DNA of 64,000 nt from Mactra quadrangularis (Eukaryota; Mollusca; Bivalvia; Venerida; Mactridae). The stretch's first letter is position 1. Each line of letters opens with the position of its first letter. Below, piece by piece: positions 10,506 through 19,354 of this stretch. The translations under genes and the position numbers were made by a program. The notes under the pieces were generated by a model that made no database searches, was not told the origin of the DNA, and was given only the letters and a program-made list of their open reading frames with translations. The stretch spans positions 7,959,270 to 8,023,269 of the forward strand of contig CM046295.1 in NCBI GenBank assembly GCA_025267735.1, read 5' to 3'.

Positions 10506-10744
10506 ATAGCTTTTTGTTCTGTAAATAGCTGTTCATTATACTACATAATAGGCTTTTATCCCATGATGGGTTTCCATGCATAAATTGACAGAACAAGTGT
10601 AGGGCTTAACATTAATTCTATAAGTTCACCCACATATAAGTCATCAGGGATAATTGGATGACCTTTAATGCTGAGTCCTGCACATGGTCATTGTTTTAAG
10701 GAAATTTGACCCTGATGTATTTGGTTTGTATAAGTTCTTGTTAG

Positions 10745-10953
10745 GAGACAATATGTCCATGTCTGGTGATGTTTTATGTTGGGATAGTCATTGGTCTCTT
10801 AGTAGAGGAGAATGTCTCTTGACACAAAATGGTGATGAAATCATGAAATCATTCTTTACCCTTCAGTTTGAAATGTTTGAAATGCAGGATTCTATTGATG
10901 ACTTGTATCAAAGTTATGTTGTGTTGTACATGTGTATTGACACATTGAGGCAG
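10745..10953 (+). CDS. Candidate internal exon, product not recognised
   Basis: A 97-codon frame (10,684-10,977) covers this stretch. An acceptor-like TAAGTTCTTGTTAG ends at 10,744, and a CAG/GTATTC donor follows 10,953. A second acceptor, CATTCTTTACCCTTCAG, would start the exon at 10,879. The C-terminal part, FEMFEMQDSIDDLYQSYVVL, reads like protein and is acidic with aromatic residues. The exon would end in phase 0, which agrees with the frame of the next candidate at 17,783. If GTATTC is not used, the frame stops at 10,975-10,977. No family recognised. Confidence 0.35.
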
Positions 10954-11029
10954 GTATTCCATGTGCATGTTATCTGAAGCGCCTACGTGAATAATCAAAC
11001 AAACAATTTTATATTGTATGTATTCCTTA

Positions 11030-11600
11030 TCGTAGTGAGTGTGACTTGAGCGTGAAACAAGAATTTATGACATGTGACAGTGTAATGCGAGCGTGAAACC
11101 GATCACTAGATGTAGTGATTTTTCACTTTCATGAACGGCTTTCATGAACAAGAAGTCACCAAAGGTCCTCTGTCAATGCAAGATGCAACAGAAAAACTTC
11201 TTGAAGCTATTAGAAAATGTCCTTTTCTGTGAGACCAATCCCTAAAGGAGTACAGAAACATGAACATCAAAGACAAGACGTTGCAGATAATTGCTCACTC
11301 TCTCAACGTTCTTGGCTTTAAATGTACACCAAACAGAGATTAATTTCAGTTGCAAAAACAATGTAGTTTTTTCAAGCATTCGTATCACAATTCTGCTGTA
11401 CTTACAAAATTCAACTATTAAATTATAATGCCATAATGGATGACTTGACATACATTAAAGTACCTATTGTTTTCACGCTAACCAGATGAATGGAATAGTG
11501 TGAGCGTGAAAACTCACGCCTCACGTTCAAGCCTCACGTTCAAGTTTCACACTCATGCTAAACGTACTCGTTGCACTCCCGTATGATTGGAATACCGGCC
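11030..11600 (+). mobile_element. Degraded DNA-transposon-like element with MADF remnant
   Basis: The flanks of the pseudogene at 11,131 carry the repeated motif GAGCGTGAAA in both orientations (near 11,050, 11,090, 11,475 and 11,500). GTATTCC-GTGAGTGTGA on the left is loosely inverted as GAGTGCAAC-type sequence and GGAATACC on the right. This suggests subterminal inverted repeats of a DNA transposon. MADF/Myb-like proteins accompany PIF/Harbinger transposases, which fits but is inference. Ends are approximate. Confidence 0.4.
11131..11343 (+). pseudogene. MADF / Myb-SANT-like DNA-binding domain remnant
   Basis: Reading from ATG at 11,131, the frame gives TEKLLEAIRKCPFL, then a TGA at 11,230-11,232, then DQSLKEYRNMNIKDKTLQII in the same frame, ending at TAA 11,341. 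Family knowledge: MADF domains begin with L-I-E-x-V-x-x-x-P-x-L-W-D, then a conserved Y-x-N and a helix with W/L-x-x-I-A. The TGA sits where the conserved Trp is expected. The third helix and any transposase are missing. It would have been a sequence-specific DNA-binding protein, typically of a PIF/Harbinger element or a transcription factor. It now looks dead. Confidence 0.6.
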
Positions 11601-12456
11601 TTATGATTCATCATCAGTCAAAACGCACATTGAGCAAGATCAGTTTTGGTGAAAAAACTTATTTATTAGATATACGCATTGAATACCGTTAGCATAATTG
11701 AGTTGATGCAAATTTTGGTGAGAGACAGACAAAATGCACATGGAAAACCTTGCCCTTAGTCTTGAAGTTTGTAATGGTAACTTAAGTCAATTTCTGAATT
11801 GTTCCTTATTTTGCTCTGGGGAATTTTGCTAAATACAATGTATAGTACATTTTAATAGTGTTTACATTTAAGTGTTATAATGTGCTAAATAGTATAAGGG
11901 ATCGACAGATATACAAAACCAAATGTGGACAAACGGCCATATTTGATTTAAAAAGGGTATTTTTCATTGCATCTGTCTCCTTGAATTTACATTCTGAAAT
12001 TATCTAAAATTTTAGCTAGGGATTTCATATTTCTTGATTTTTGCACACACTGTCTTGTTGAATGCAAGTCGTAGTAGGTGCTTGGGTTTTGATTTGTTGT
12101 TTTTGTAAACAGTCAGTACTATCAGTTTTTTTTTATTACCATTGGCAACAGTTAGTTAATGCAGTTAAGTCATTCAGAGGATAGTTTGGCTAATGCCTCA
12201 GTCCCTTAAAATCATAGCCTGTTGGGGACCTTTACATGCAAATAGCTGTAGGCCGTGGGAAGCTTTGCGCATGTACAGTGTGTCTCTGGGTTTGTGGTGA
12301 CATAAATCTTAGAGCCATGCTGCCAAAATAAATATTGGTGTATCATCGATATTTTTTTCTCGATATATCGATATTGTCGATACGCTTCTAGCCCAATCAA
12401 TGACAGCTCTAAGATGAAGGGATAGGTTAAAAATACATTTAATTTGCATAACATCT
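11601..12456. other. AT-rich stretch with a short ATCGATAT dyad repeat
   Basis: No gene recognised. At about 12,343-12,384 the motif ATCGATAT recurs in both orientations. Such sequences commonly lie in hAT-type repeats, but no complete element can be drawn. Confidence 0.4.
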
Positions 12457-12999
12457 ATGGTGGCATATTTCTGCCACCAGATAACCACATAACTTACTAG
12501 ATAATTATCTGGTTAACTAGTTACGTAACTAGTTAACCAGATAATTATCTAGTTAGTTAAGTAGTTAACCAGTTACGTAACTAGTTATTTTTTACACTAA
12601 AGAAAAGATCATACCAGGAAAAAAATGCAAGTTAGTGCTTACAACTGCCATTGTGTATTATTTTACCTATTTAATGTTAAGTGGTTAACTAGTTACGTAA
12701 TTAGTTAACTACTTGATTAACTAGTTAATTATCTGGATAACTAGTTATGTAACTTGATAACCACTTACCAGTTAGCGATATTTTGTATAAGTGGTAAGTG
12801 GTTAACTAGTTCATAACTAGTTAACCTCTTAATTTACTAGTTATTTAAGTGATTATCTAGTTAGCGTAACTAGATAACCACTTACCACTTATACAAAATA
12901 TCGCTAACTGGTAAGTGGTTATCTAGTTACGTAACTAGTTAACCACTTAATTAACTAGTTAGGTTATGTGGTTATCTGGTGGCAGAAATATGCCACCAT
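12457..12999. mobile_element. 543-bp foldback element with 6-bp target duplication
   Basis: The ends ATGGTGGCATATTTCTGCCA and TGGCAGAAATATGCCACCAT are inverted copies, and each end also folds on itself (TGGTGGCA/TGCCACCA). The direct repeat ACATCT flanks the element at 12,451-12,456 and 13,000-13,005. The interior is almost entirely inverted repeats of GTGGTTAACTAGTTACGTAA and relatives, with a shorter unique spacer near 12,590-12,670. No coding capacity. It fits foldback or complex MITE architecture; superfamily unknown. Confidence 0.8.
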
Positions 13000-13005
13000 A
13001 CATCT

Positions 13006-13237
13006 TTAACATAATTATATTTGTCTGTTAATGCAAGTTAGATTACTCTTACATTGTCCCCTAATAATTAAGTACTTTATTTATCTCCCTTAGATATACT
13101 GTTGTTTAATTGGAAATATTCTTCTATTCTGAGTGCTCTTGTCTATATTTTAAAGAGTTGATTTTAAATATATGATCTTAAAATTACAGTAGTGAAATAA
13201 GAACAGTCATTGTTTCAACCCACTATCCTAAAAGTCC
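13006..13237. other. AT-rich stretch, nothing recognised
   Basis: No gene, repeat or RNA recognised between the foldback element and the dispersed repeat. Confidence 0.5.
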
Positions 13238-13308
13238 AGGACTAGTGAAAGTTGATTCAGGCTAATGAAAATTTCTTATTTCATATTGTCAGGCTAGTTG
13301 ATAATTTT
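13238..13308. repeat. Dispersed repeat, copy 2 (pair with 3056)
   Basis: AGGACTAGTGAAAGTTGATT through TCAGGCTAGTTGATAA parallels 3056-3128 in order and spacing. Confidence 0.55.
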
Positions 13309-13675
13309 GCCCATTTACATGTTTCGATATTACAATCTAAAATTCTGACTAAGATTTATTATCCTCAAAGTCAATTAACAAAACAATAAGTATTCAGTGT
13401 TATATTTTAGTTTAAACAATATTTATTTATCAAATAAGTACATATACAATAGTATAAACATGAAAAAATTGAGGATTGAAGAGATAGCATAGCTAATTTT
13501 GAACTTCTCTCAGTGTTATATTTTAAAACCTTGCCTCGAAATGTACTAAGTTACCATCAACTTATAAAATAAAATTTGAAGTCTAAAATCTTTATTTAAC
13601 TTATCGGACTGTTCAATTACTTGATGTAGCAAATGTCTGTCTATAATAACGTTATAATTTGATTTAAGAAGCCTG

Positions 13676-13757
13676 CATGGCCTAGAGGATGTATGGCAAC
13701 AATGGACAGGTAATCATTAGATAGTCAGCTCGGGATATGTTCGAATCCCATCCCAGA
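13676..13757 (+). repeat. Decayed tRNA-like SINE head
   Basis: CATGGCCTAGAGGATG resembles an A box and ATGTTCGAATCCC (about 13,737-13,749) a B box, with an acceptor-like end. No tail follows before the next SINE, so this is probably a truncated older SINE. Confidence 0.4.
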
Positions 13758-13799
13758 CCTAATCCATTATTTCTATGAGCAATAATGTTCTTCCTACTA

Positions 13800-14028
13800 A
13801 GCTGCGGCTGTGGCTTAGTAGTTAGCATGTCTGATTTCGAATCAGGAGATGGCGGGTTCGAGCCTGGTTGCAGTAGGTCATACCCTATATATATATTATG
13901 AGTTGTCGGACTTGTGTTAGTATTGGTGATAGAAAAAGTGTCCAGGAAAGCTATTGTAGGAAGAGCTGGCTGTTGTATACATGACCTAAATATGTGTTGA
14001 ATACCATGTTAAACCCAATTAAAAAAAA
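13800..14028 (+). mobile_element. SINE with tRNA-Arg(TCG)-like head and 13-bp target duplication
   Basis: The head can fold as a tRNA: acceptor GCTGCGG pairs, with wobbles, to TTGCAGT; the anticodon arm TCTGA-TTTCGAA-TCAGG gives anticodon TCG; the B box is GGGTTCGAGCC. The tail includes GTCCAGGAAAGCTATTGTAG, CATGACCTAAATATGTGTTG and TTAAACCCAATT plus A-run, shared with the other SINE family in this window. A perfect 13-bp duplication GTTCTTCCTACTA flanks it (13,787-13,799 and 14,029-14,041). It is a SINE, not a functional tRNA gene. Confidence 0.85.
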
Positions 14029-14457
14029 GTTCTTCCTACTAGTAATGGGTGTCGACCAGGAAAAGAACTAGAAAGTTGAAATTAAAGTAAATAACTTGTT
14101 TCACAAACAAAAATAAATAAATTTAAACTGTTATTTTTTACAATTTGATATTTGTTACTAGTTTTAATTAAGAATATTAGGCTTAATCTACTTGCACTGC
14201 CATAATATATAAAGATTGGTTAATGATTTTAAAATTGCTAAAACATTCCGAGTAATATTAATACGCGGTAAACTGACAATACTTCACTATATACATAATA
14301 AATTCATATGTAAAGAATAACGAATAGTTGATGAACAATGAAAGAAATAACTGCTCGTGTTAAGTATAACAACTTAATTATCTAAACTTGAAAAGATGAC
14401 GTTGAGTTTGCTTTTTTAGACAGTAAAAACTACTGCAGTATATCTCAAGTTGTGAAA

Positions 14458-14755
14458 AACCCGGGTTGATAGCGCAGTTGGTAGCACGCCGGGATTTGGA
14501 TACTTGTGCCCGAGGGGGTGCGGGTTCGAATCCCACCCGGGGAGTTTATAACATTCCATGAAAATTTGACAATAATGTTGAATTTCCTCCATTGATTAGA
14601 TAATATTGAGAAGTTTCCGGCCTTGTGGAAGGGTAGGTGAGTACTGGTTATAGACAATGGTCCAGGAAAGCTAGGTTATGTGCGCTGGACGCCGTAAAAT
14701 GACCTAAATTGTGTTGACACGGCGTTAACTCCAATAAATGAATAAAATAAATAAA
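14458..14755 (+). mobile_element. tRNA-derived SINE, full length, 12-bp target duplication
   Basis: The head has A box TAGCGCAGTTGGTAGC and B box GGGTTCGAATCCC, and the ends CCGGGT/ACCCGG pair. All body blocks are intact, including GGCCTTGTGGAAGGGTAGG, GTCCAGGAAAGCTAGGTTA, ATGACCTAAATTGTGTTGAC and GGCGTTAACTCC, with an AATAAATA-rich tail. CAAGTTGTGAAA duplicates at 14,446-14,457 and 14,756-14,767. This is the best reference copy of the family here. Confidence 0.9.
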
Positions 14756-14767
14756 CAAGTTGTGAAA

Positions 14768-15308
14768 GCCATTCTAACATTTTAGTGTTTAATAAATTCA
14801 ATCTTTCTTTATACATTAATTTTATTCTCATCAAATTTAATTAAACTTAATTATCCTCATGGTATGAAATATTACTGCAAATATTGTATCAATGGCTGTA
14901 GTAATTAAATAGGCTACAGTGTATATTCATATTCAGTAGATGTGAAGATCTAACTTGGAATAATTAATATATTTATATTAAAATAAAGTATTTTACTTCA
15001 TTGTCATTCAGTCTTAGCATTCATTTAAGTACCAAATTAGTTACTTTATTTATTTAAAGTACAATTGTAGTAAGCTTAGTCAAGCTGTGTGAAGTCATTG
15101 TTCATATAAAATGCTAAATATTAAAATGAATGATAATCATACCTTACTTAATGTATCTAACAAAAGAAGTTGTTATACATCATTAATTAATGGAAATTTT
15201 GAATAAAAAATACACTAATATCAAAATTAGTTCCAATATATTTCAAAATATATGTAGTTGTCACTAATGATACTAGGTAGTGATCTGCTATGGCTATAGT
15301 CACATTGA
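14768..15308. other. AT-rich stretch, nothing recognised
   Basis: Strongly AT-rich with no open frame, repeat or RNA signal I can support. Confidence 0.5.
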
Positions 15309-15574
15309 AATAAAAGATCAAGAAATGTAGATTATCAGATATGAAGGAATTTTATTCCTAACAGTCTAGCGGTATTGACCATGGTTCAGGGTGGTTATAC
15401 TGTTAGACTGTTGAAGTGAAAGTAAAATGTATACATGTAAAATAAAAGATCTAAATGTAGATTAACAGATGTAAAGGAATTTTATTCCTAACAGTTAAGC
15501 AGTATTTAACCATGGTTCAGGGTGGTTATACTGTTTAGACTGCTGGATTGAAAGTAAAATGTGTACTTGTACAA
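15309..15574. repeat. Tandem duplication of a 132-bp segment
   Basis: AATAAAAGATC starts at 15,309 and again at 15,441. Both copies contain GGAATTTTATTCCTAACAGT, ACCATGGTTCAGGGTGGTTA and AAAGTAAAATGT with few differences. Each copy carries short palindromes (AGGAATTTTATTCCT, AACCATGGTT in copy 2). Function unknown. Confidence 0.75.
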
Positions 15575-16398
15575 TGGACAGTAGTCGGGTATAGTATGGG
15601 AATCTAGTTAGGGTGCTCTTACATATATTATATACAGTACATATATACTTGTGCTATCTGATGAAAGTAAACAATTCATGGAATTGTTGACTATGTTCTT
15701 TTTATGAATACTTCTTTTCTATTGGTAATGATGTGTGATAACTTAATCACTTTGTATTTTTACAGGAAGTAGAGGTATCAAGTGTTATTCATTTTGTGAT
15801 AATTATGATTAAATGGTTATTGAGAAATAATTATAATTGTGAATATAGCAATATTTACTATATGAAAATGATATTTACACATGCACATAGCTTTGTTTAC
15901 TGTATTGATACTGTAGATAAAGGTTGTTAACTGGTATAACAGCTGATGACTGGATGTTTGTTTGTATTTTACTTTATTTTGATGTAATTACCGGCATTTA
16001 TTTTTTACTCAGGTAATATAAGAAATGTTAGTTATGATGATTAATTAATTTTAAGTAATGTACTATTGAGATTATTATACCAATATTTGAAAGTAGTCTC
16101 CAATTTTCATTATTACATGTATTCACAAAACCATGACAGAAATATGTTACAATGGCTTTCATCATAATAATCTAATACATTGAATGGAACAGGTTACTAT
16201 TCACAATTTATCATATTGTGTTAATTCCCTACATTTATGATTAATTTTAGTAACTATACTCATTAAGTTAATAAAATAATTAACATTATTCTTTATTTGA
16301 AGCATTGCTTCAGACTTAATTGTACCAAAATGAAAACTTTACAGTTCATTTTTAATTTGACTAAACAACTTTTTTCTGTATAATGTATATTGTTGTTC
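15575..16398. other. AT-rich stretch, nothing firm
   Basis: No gene recognised. A good acceptor-like TTTGTATTTTTACAG ends at 15,765, followed by nine bases and a GTATCAAG donor-like sequence, too little to call an exon. Confidence 0.45.
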
Positions 16399-16549
16399 TT
16401 AATAATAATGATTATAATAATAATAATAATAATAATAAAAATGATTATAATAATGATAATAAAAATGATTATAATAATAATAATAATGATAATAATAATA
16501 ATGATAATAATAATAATGATAATTACGATAATTATAATAATAATAACTA
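16399..16549. repeat. (AAT/GAT)n microsatellite
   Basis: About 150 bp of trinucleotide AAT/ATA repeats with interspersed GAT and AAAAATGAT interruptions. Open frames of Asn/Asp, Ile or Tyr runs here are by-products. Confidence 0.95.
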
Positions 16550-17312
16550 CTGTAGCGTGTTTGATTTTTTGTTTGGGTTAATGGCATCACTGTATTAGTG
16601 ATAATACATAGAACTAGACCCTGTTTCCATAAATTTTAAGCCAAAAACTGATACAACTCCTATTTGTACAACATCTCCTATTCATACAACAGTATAAGCC
16701 TATCTTTCCTCTGAATGAATTAACTGCAGCTACTGTTTAGCTTTATGCTAATTGTGAGCTTTATTTGTGATCATATTTTGTTTGTTAGTTCATCTGTTAA
16801 TCTTATTGTTTTCTGCATTTCAAACATTTCCAACTGCATCCTCCATACTCAATTGAATATCTCTAAGACTGACACAGATTGGGATTTCACATTAATCACT
16901 CCTGCATAAAAGTTTAAGGAAACTTATATATAGCTGGCCAGGATATTTCCGGTTATACTGCATTGACATTCGAGACCACCGAAACATTATGAATGGGGTA
17001 TTGGTCATATGGCGTAGCTGGGGGGAGGGCTTTGGCATTATTTTGAGATCTGTCTCGAAGTTAGGTCTTTTTTATATTTTTGGTATGAAATATATTATAT
17101 TTTTACTTTCGTATTTTATATATTGCTTTATTGTATGTATCATGATTTTATTAAAGTGCCATCTATAATTACCTTTACGTTTGTCAAAAAATGGGTTTCT
17201 TTATTACTTTATTAAATTTTATTTCAGATGTATTTACATTTTAGTGATTAGTATAATTATAATAGACTACCATTTAAAGGGGGTAATGATACTTAATACT
17301 GTTTTAACTCTT
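16550..17312. other. AT-rich stretch, nothing recognised
   Basis: A GGGGGGAGGG run occurs near 17,020. No open frame or repeat with support. Confidence 0.45.
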
Positions 17313-17327
17313 ATACATGTACATGTA

Positions 17328-17597
17328 AGCAACCCGGCTGATCAAGGGTATTGAGTTTCATTCCCGGGCAGGCATACTTTTGTGGAGTTTGGTAATGAAA
17401 TGATTTCTGACCATTCTCCCTCCTACCCCTTATTCTAAATTATATAGGGAAGTTGTCAGTCACTGACAGAAGTATGTGCTTAGTAACTGGTTAACAGCTA
17501 TATCAAGAGACTTAGCCTTTCCAGGAGGAGTGAGTAGGTTGACTGACAGTAGTTATATGACCTATACAATTTGTTGTTATGGCATTAAACCCAAACA
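17328..17597 (+). mobile_element. Diverged SINE with 15-bp target duplication
   Basis: The head keeps a weak B-box-like GTTTCATTCCCGGGC. The body differs from the main family, but the tail reads TATATGACCTATACAATTTG and GGCATTAAACCCAAACAA, like the shared tail. ATACATGTACATGTA flanks it on both sides (17,313-17,327 and 17,598-17,612), supporting retrotransposition. Confidence 0.7.
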
Positions 17598-17782
17598 ATA
17601 CATGTACATGTATCTAGAAATTATTATACTTTTCAAATTTTTGTAAAAATTTAATAACAAATCATGCATTTACATCTGTGTAAAGGTAATTATGGATGTC
17701 ACTGTGTTTATTCATTGTTATAAGATAATACAATGTACATTACTTGTTCATTTTACTCCCATTTGTTCTTCTTATTTTCCAG

Positions 17783-17835
17783 GTAAACAATGGTAACCAT
17801 GGCAACCAGTACAACAAGATCAGCAAACCCTTAAA
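17783..17835 (+). CDS. Candidate 53-nt internal exon, product not recognised
   Basis: This has the best splice signals in the window: a pyrimidine-rich TTCTTCTTATTTTCCAG acceptor and an AAA/GTAAGTA donor. Only one of three frames is open, giving VNNGNHGNQYNKISKPLK with two bases over. That frame begins in phase 0, matching the end of the candidate exon at 10,745-10,953. No domain is recognisable in 17 residues. Confidence 0.45.
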
Positions 17836-17982
17836 GTAAGTAAAGTGTTTTTGACATCATGATTTATGAATTTGTTAAATGATGCCATCACTTTGTGTGG
17901 GCATCGACTTTGCTTATGAGGTTGGTTTTTTAAAAGTCTTACATCTTCAGCATTTTTAAAGATAGACTTTTTCAATGGGACT

Positions 17983-18581
17983 AGGTGGCACACTACAGTT
18001 TCAAAGCCGCCTCGGCGAATTGGCCCGGGTCAAATTTTTAAATAATAGAAACTTAAAATATTTTTGATTGTTATATTTGAAGTTTCCACAGCTAGTATAG
18101 CATTTTAGTTATTGGGTATAATAGGTTTTAACAGTATTGACCAAGGTTTTTCGAAAAATATCTGTCAGATGCGAATGTATCTATTTTGTGGAGCTAGCAC
18201 AGAGATCAGCTATTCATTTTCAAGGTACCTCAGAAATTGCCAATTTAGAGCAATTAAGTCAAGGATGGCACCCTATTTCCTCATTATTTTCAGATTGTGC
18301 ATGGTATGTGTGTCCATCATCGGAATTAAAAATTCTGTGGGACTTTGCCATTTTGTCACCTATTTTTGCGACTACCAAAACAAAGAATTAAAGCCCCCCC
18401 CCCAGGCAGAAAAGTTTGTTTTGATCATGTGTATTTTTTGTTTTAATTTAGAAACATATATTCATGCTAATTATCAAAATCATTTGTTTCAGGTGTGTGA
18501 TTACAGGCTAGCGTTTGAGCTTTTCATTGTGTGGCGGGGTATTTTCAGCCGAGAAGCCTAGGAAACTGTGGTGTGCCACCT
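17983..18581. mobile_element. 599-bp TIR element (possibly PIF/Harbinger-like)
   Basis: The ends AGGTGGCACACTACAGTTTC and GAAACTGTGGTGTGCCACCT are inverted copies with one mismatch. If the true end is GGTGGCAC, the flanks are CTA and TTA, close to the 3-bp TWA duplication of PIF/Harbinger. A 450-bp stretch (18,112-18,561, +) is free of stops in one frame but shows no transposase motifs. I treat the element as non-autonomous. Confidence 0.7.
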
Positions 18582-19069
18582 TAATATATCAACCATATTG
18601 AAGGGACATAACTCTGGATGAATGAGTTTTGATATATTCAATCCCTGGACAACTTGACCATTACTATGTGTAATTTGTTATTTCAGGTAAACGGTTTTAC
18701 ACATAAGATTTTTACGTTAACAAGGGACTTTAGTCAGTTATTTCCCTTTGCATACTCTTCAAATAGCTAGGTCTAATTAGTTGGATTACTCGGATTTTAT
18801 CCTTATTTTTCAATGTCAACTGGACACAATCAATCCTAAATACCTTTTTGTGCATTGTAAATCATATAATTTGTTTGAAAATCAAGCAAAGTATTATTTT
18901 GTTAAAGATAGATACATATCTGTATTTTAATACTCTTGTTAATTGCTTAATTAACAAGAAAAATATTAATGCTATTATCATTAAAAACACCCAAGATCTT
19001 ACAATTTAAAAATCAATTTTAATTGTTGAAAATACTTTTTTAACTTCATTATCCCTTGTATATGATACA
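18582..19069. other. AT-rich stretch, nothing recognised
   Basis: Unique-looking AT-rich DNA consistent with an intron. No gene, repeat or RNA recognised. Confidence 0.45.
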
Positions 19070-19155
19070 GGTTGAGTTGTCCACTGGGTGAGTTGACTCT
19101 ACCTACGTGTTGAGTTGTTCATACCTACGGGTTGAGTTGTCTTGGGTTGAGTTAC
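19070..19155. repeat. Short GGTTGAGTTGTC repeat cluster
   Basis: GGGTTGAGTTGT or GTGTTGAGTTGT occurs about five times with irregular spacing, alternating with TACCTACG. Confidence 0.6.
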
Positions 19156-19259
19156 AATGGGCTTTTATTGTCCTGGCCCTGTTTTTAACATTTTTTTTCT
19201 ATTTTAATTTTAATATTTTATCTTTTCTATGTTATTTATAATCTTTCTTTAACTTACAG

Positions 19260-19354
19260 ATTCATCTTATATGCCAAGCTGGTCGATGTTACATTATGGT
19301 CTTCACAGAAAGCTAGAAGAATCACAGATAGTCAATTTTTTGTACATGAAATAA
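19260..19354 (+). CDS. Candidate 3' exon abutting the satellite; frame ambiguous
   Basis: Acceptor TCTTTCTTTAACTTACAG ends at 19,259. One frame gives SSYMPSWSMLHYGLHRKLEE and continues to a TAA at 19,352-19,354. Another, KFILYAKLVDVTLWSSQKAR, stays open to a TGA at 19,402-19,404 and is the one in phase with the candidate exon at 17,783-17,835. From about 19,342 the DNA already resembles the neighbouring 70-bp satellite, so the second frame runs into satellite sequence. A GTACAT at 19,342 could be a weak donor. No family recognised. Confidence 0.3.

Noticed and set aside
13800..13875. A genuine tRNA-Arg gene
   Set aside because: It folds like tRNA-Arg(TCG), but it is the head of a SINE with a tail and a perfect 13-bp target duplication, and its acceptor stem relies on several wobble pairs.
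15766..15774. A 9-nt microexon between a good acceptor and a GTATCAAG donor
   Set aside because: Too short to support from sequence alone. The frame also stays open past it, so the boundaries are arbitrary.
16383..16598. Asn/Asp-, Ile- and Tyr-rich open frames
   Set aside because: Translation of an (AAT/GAT)n microsatellite.
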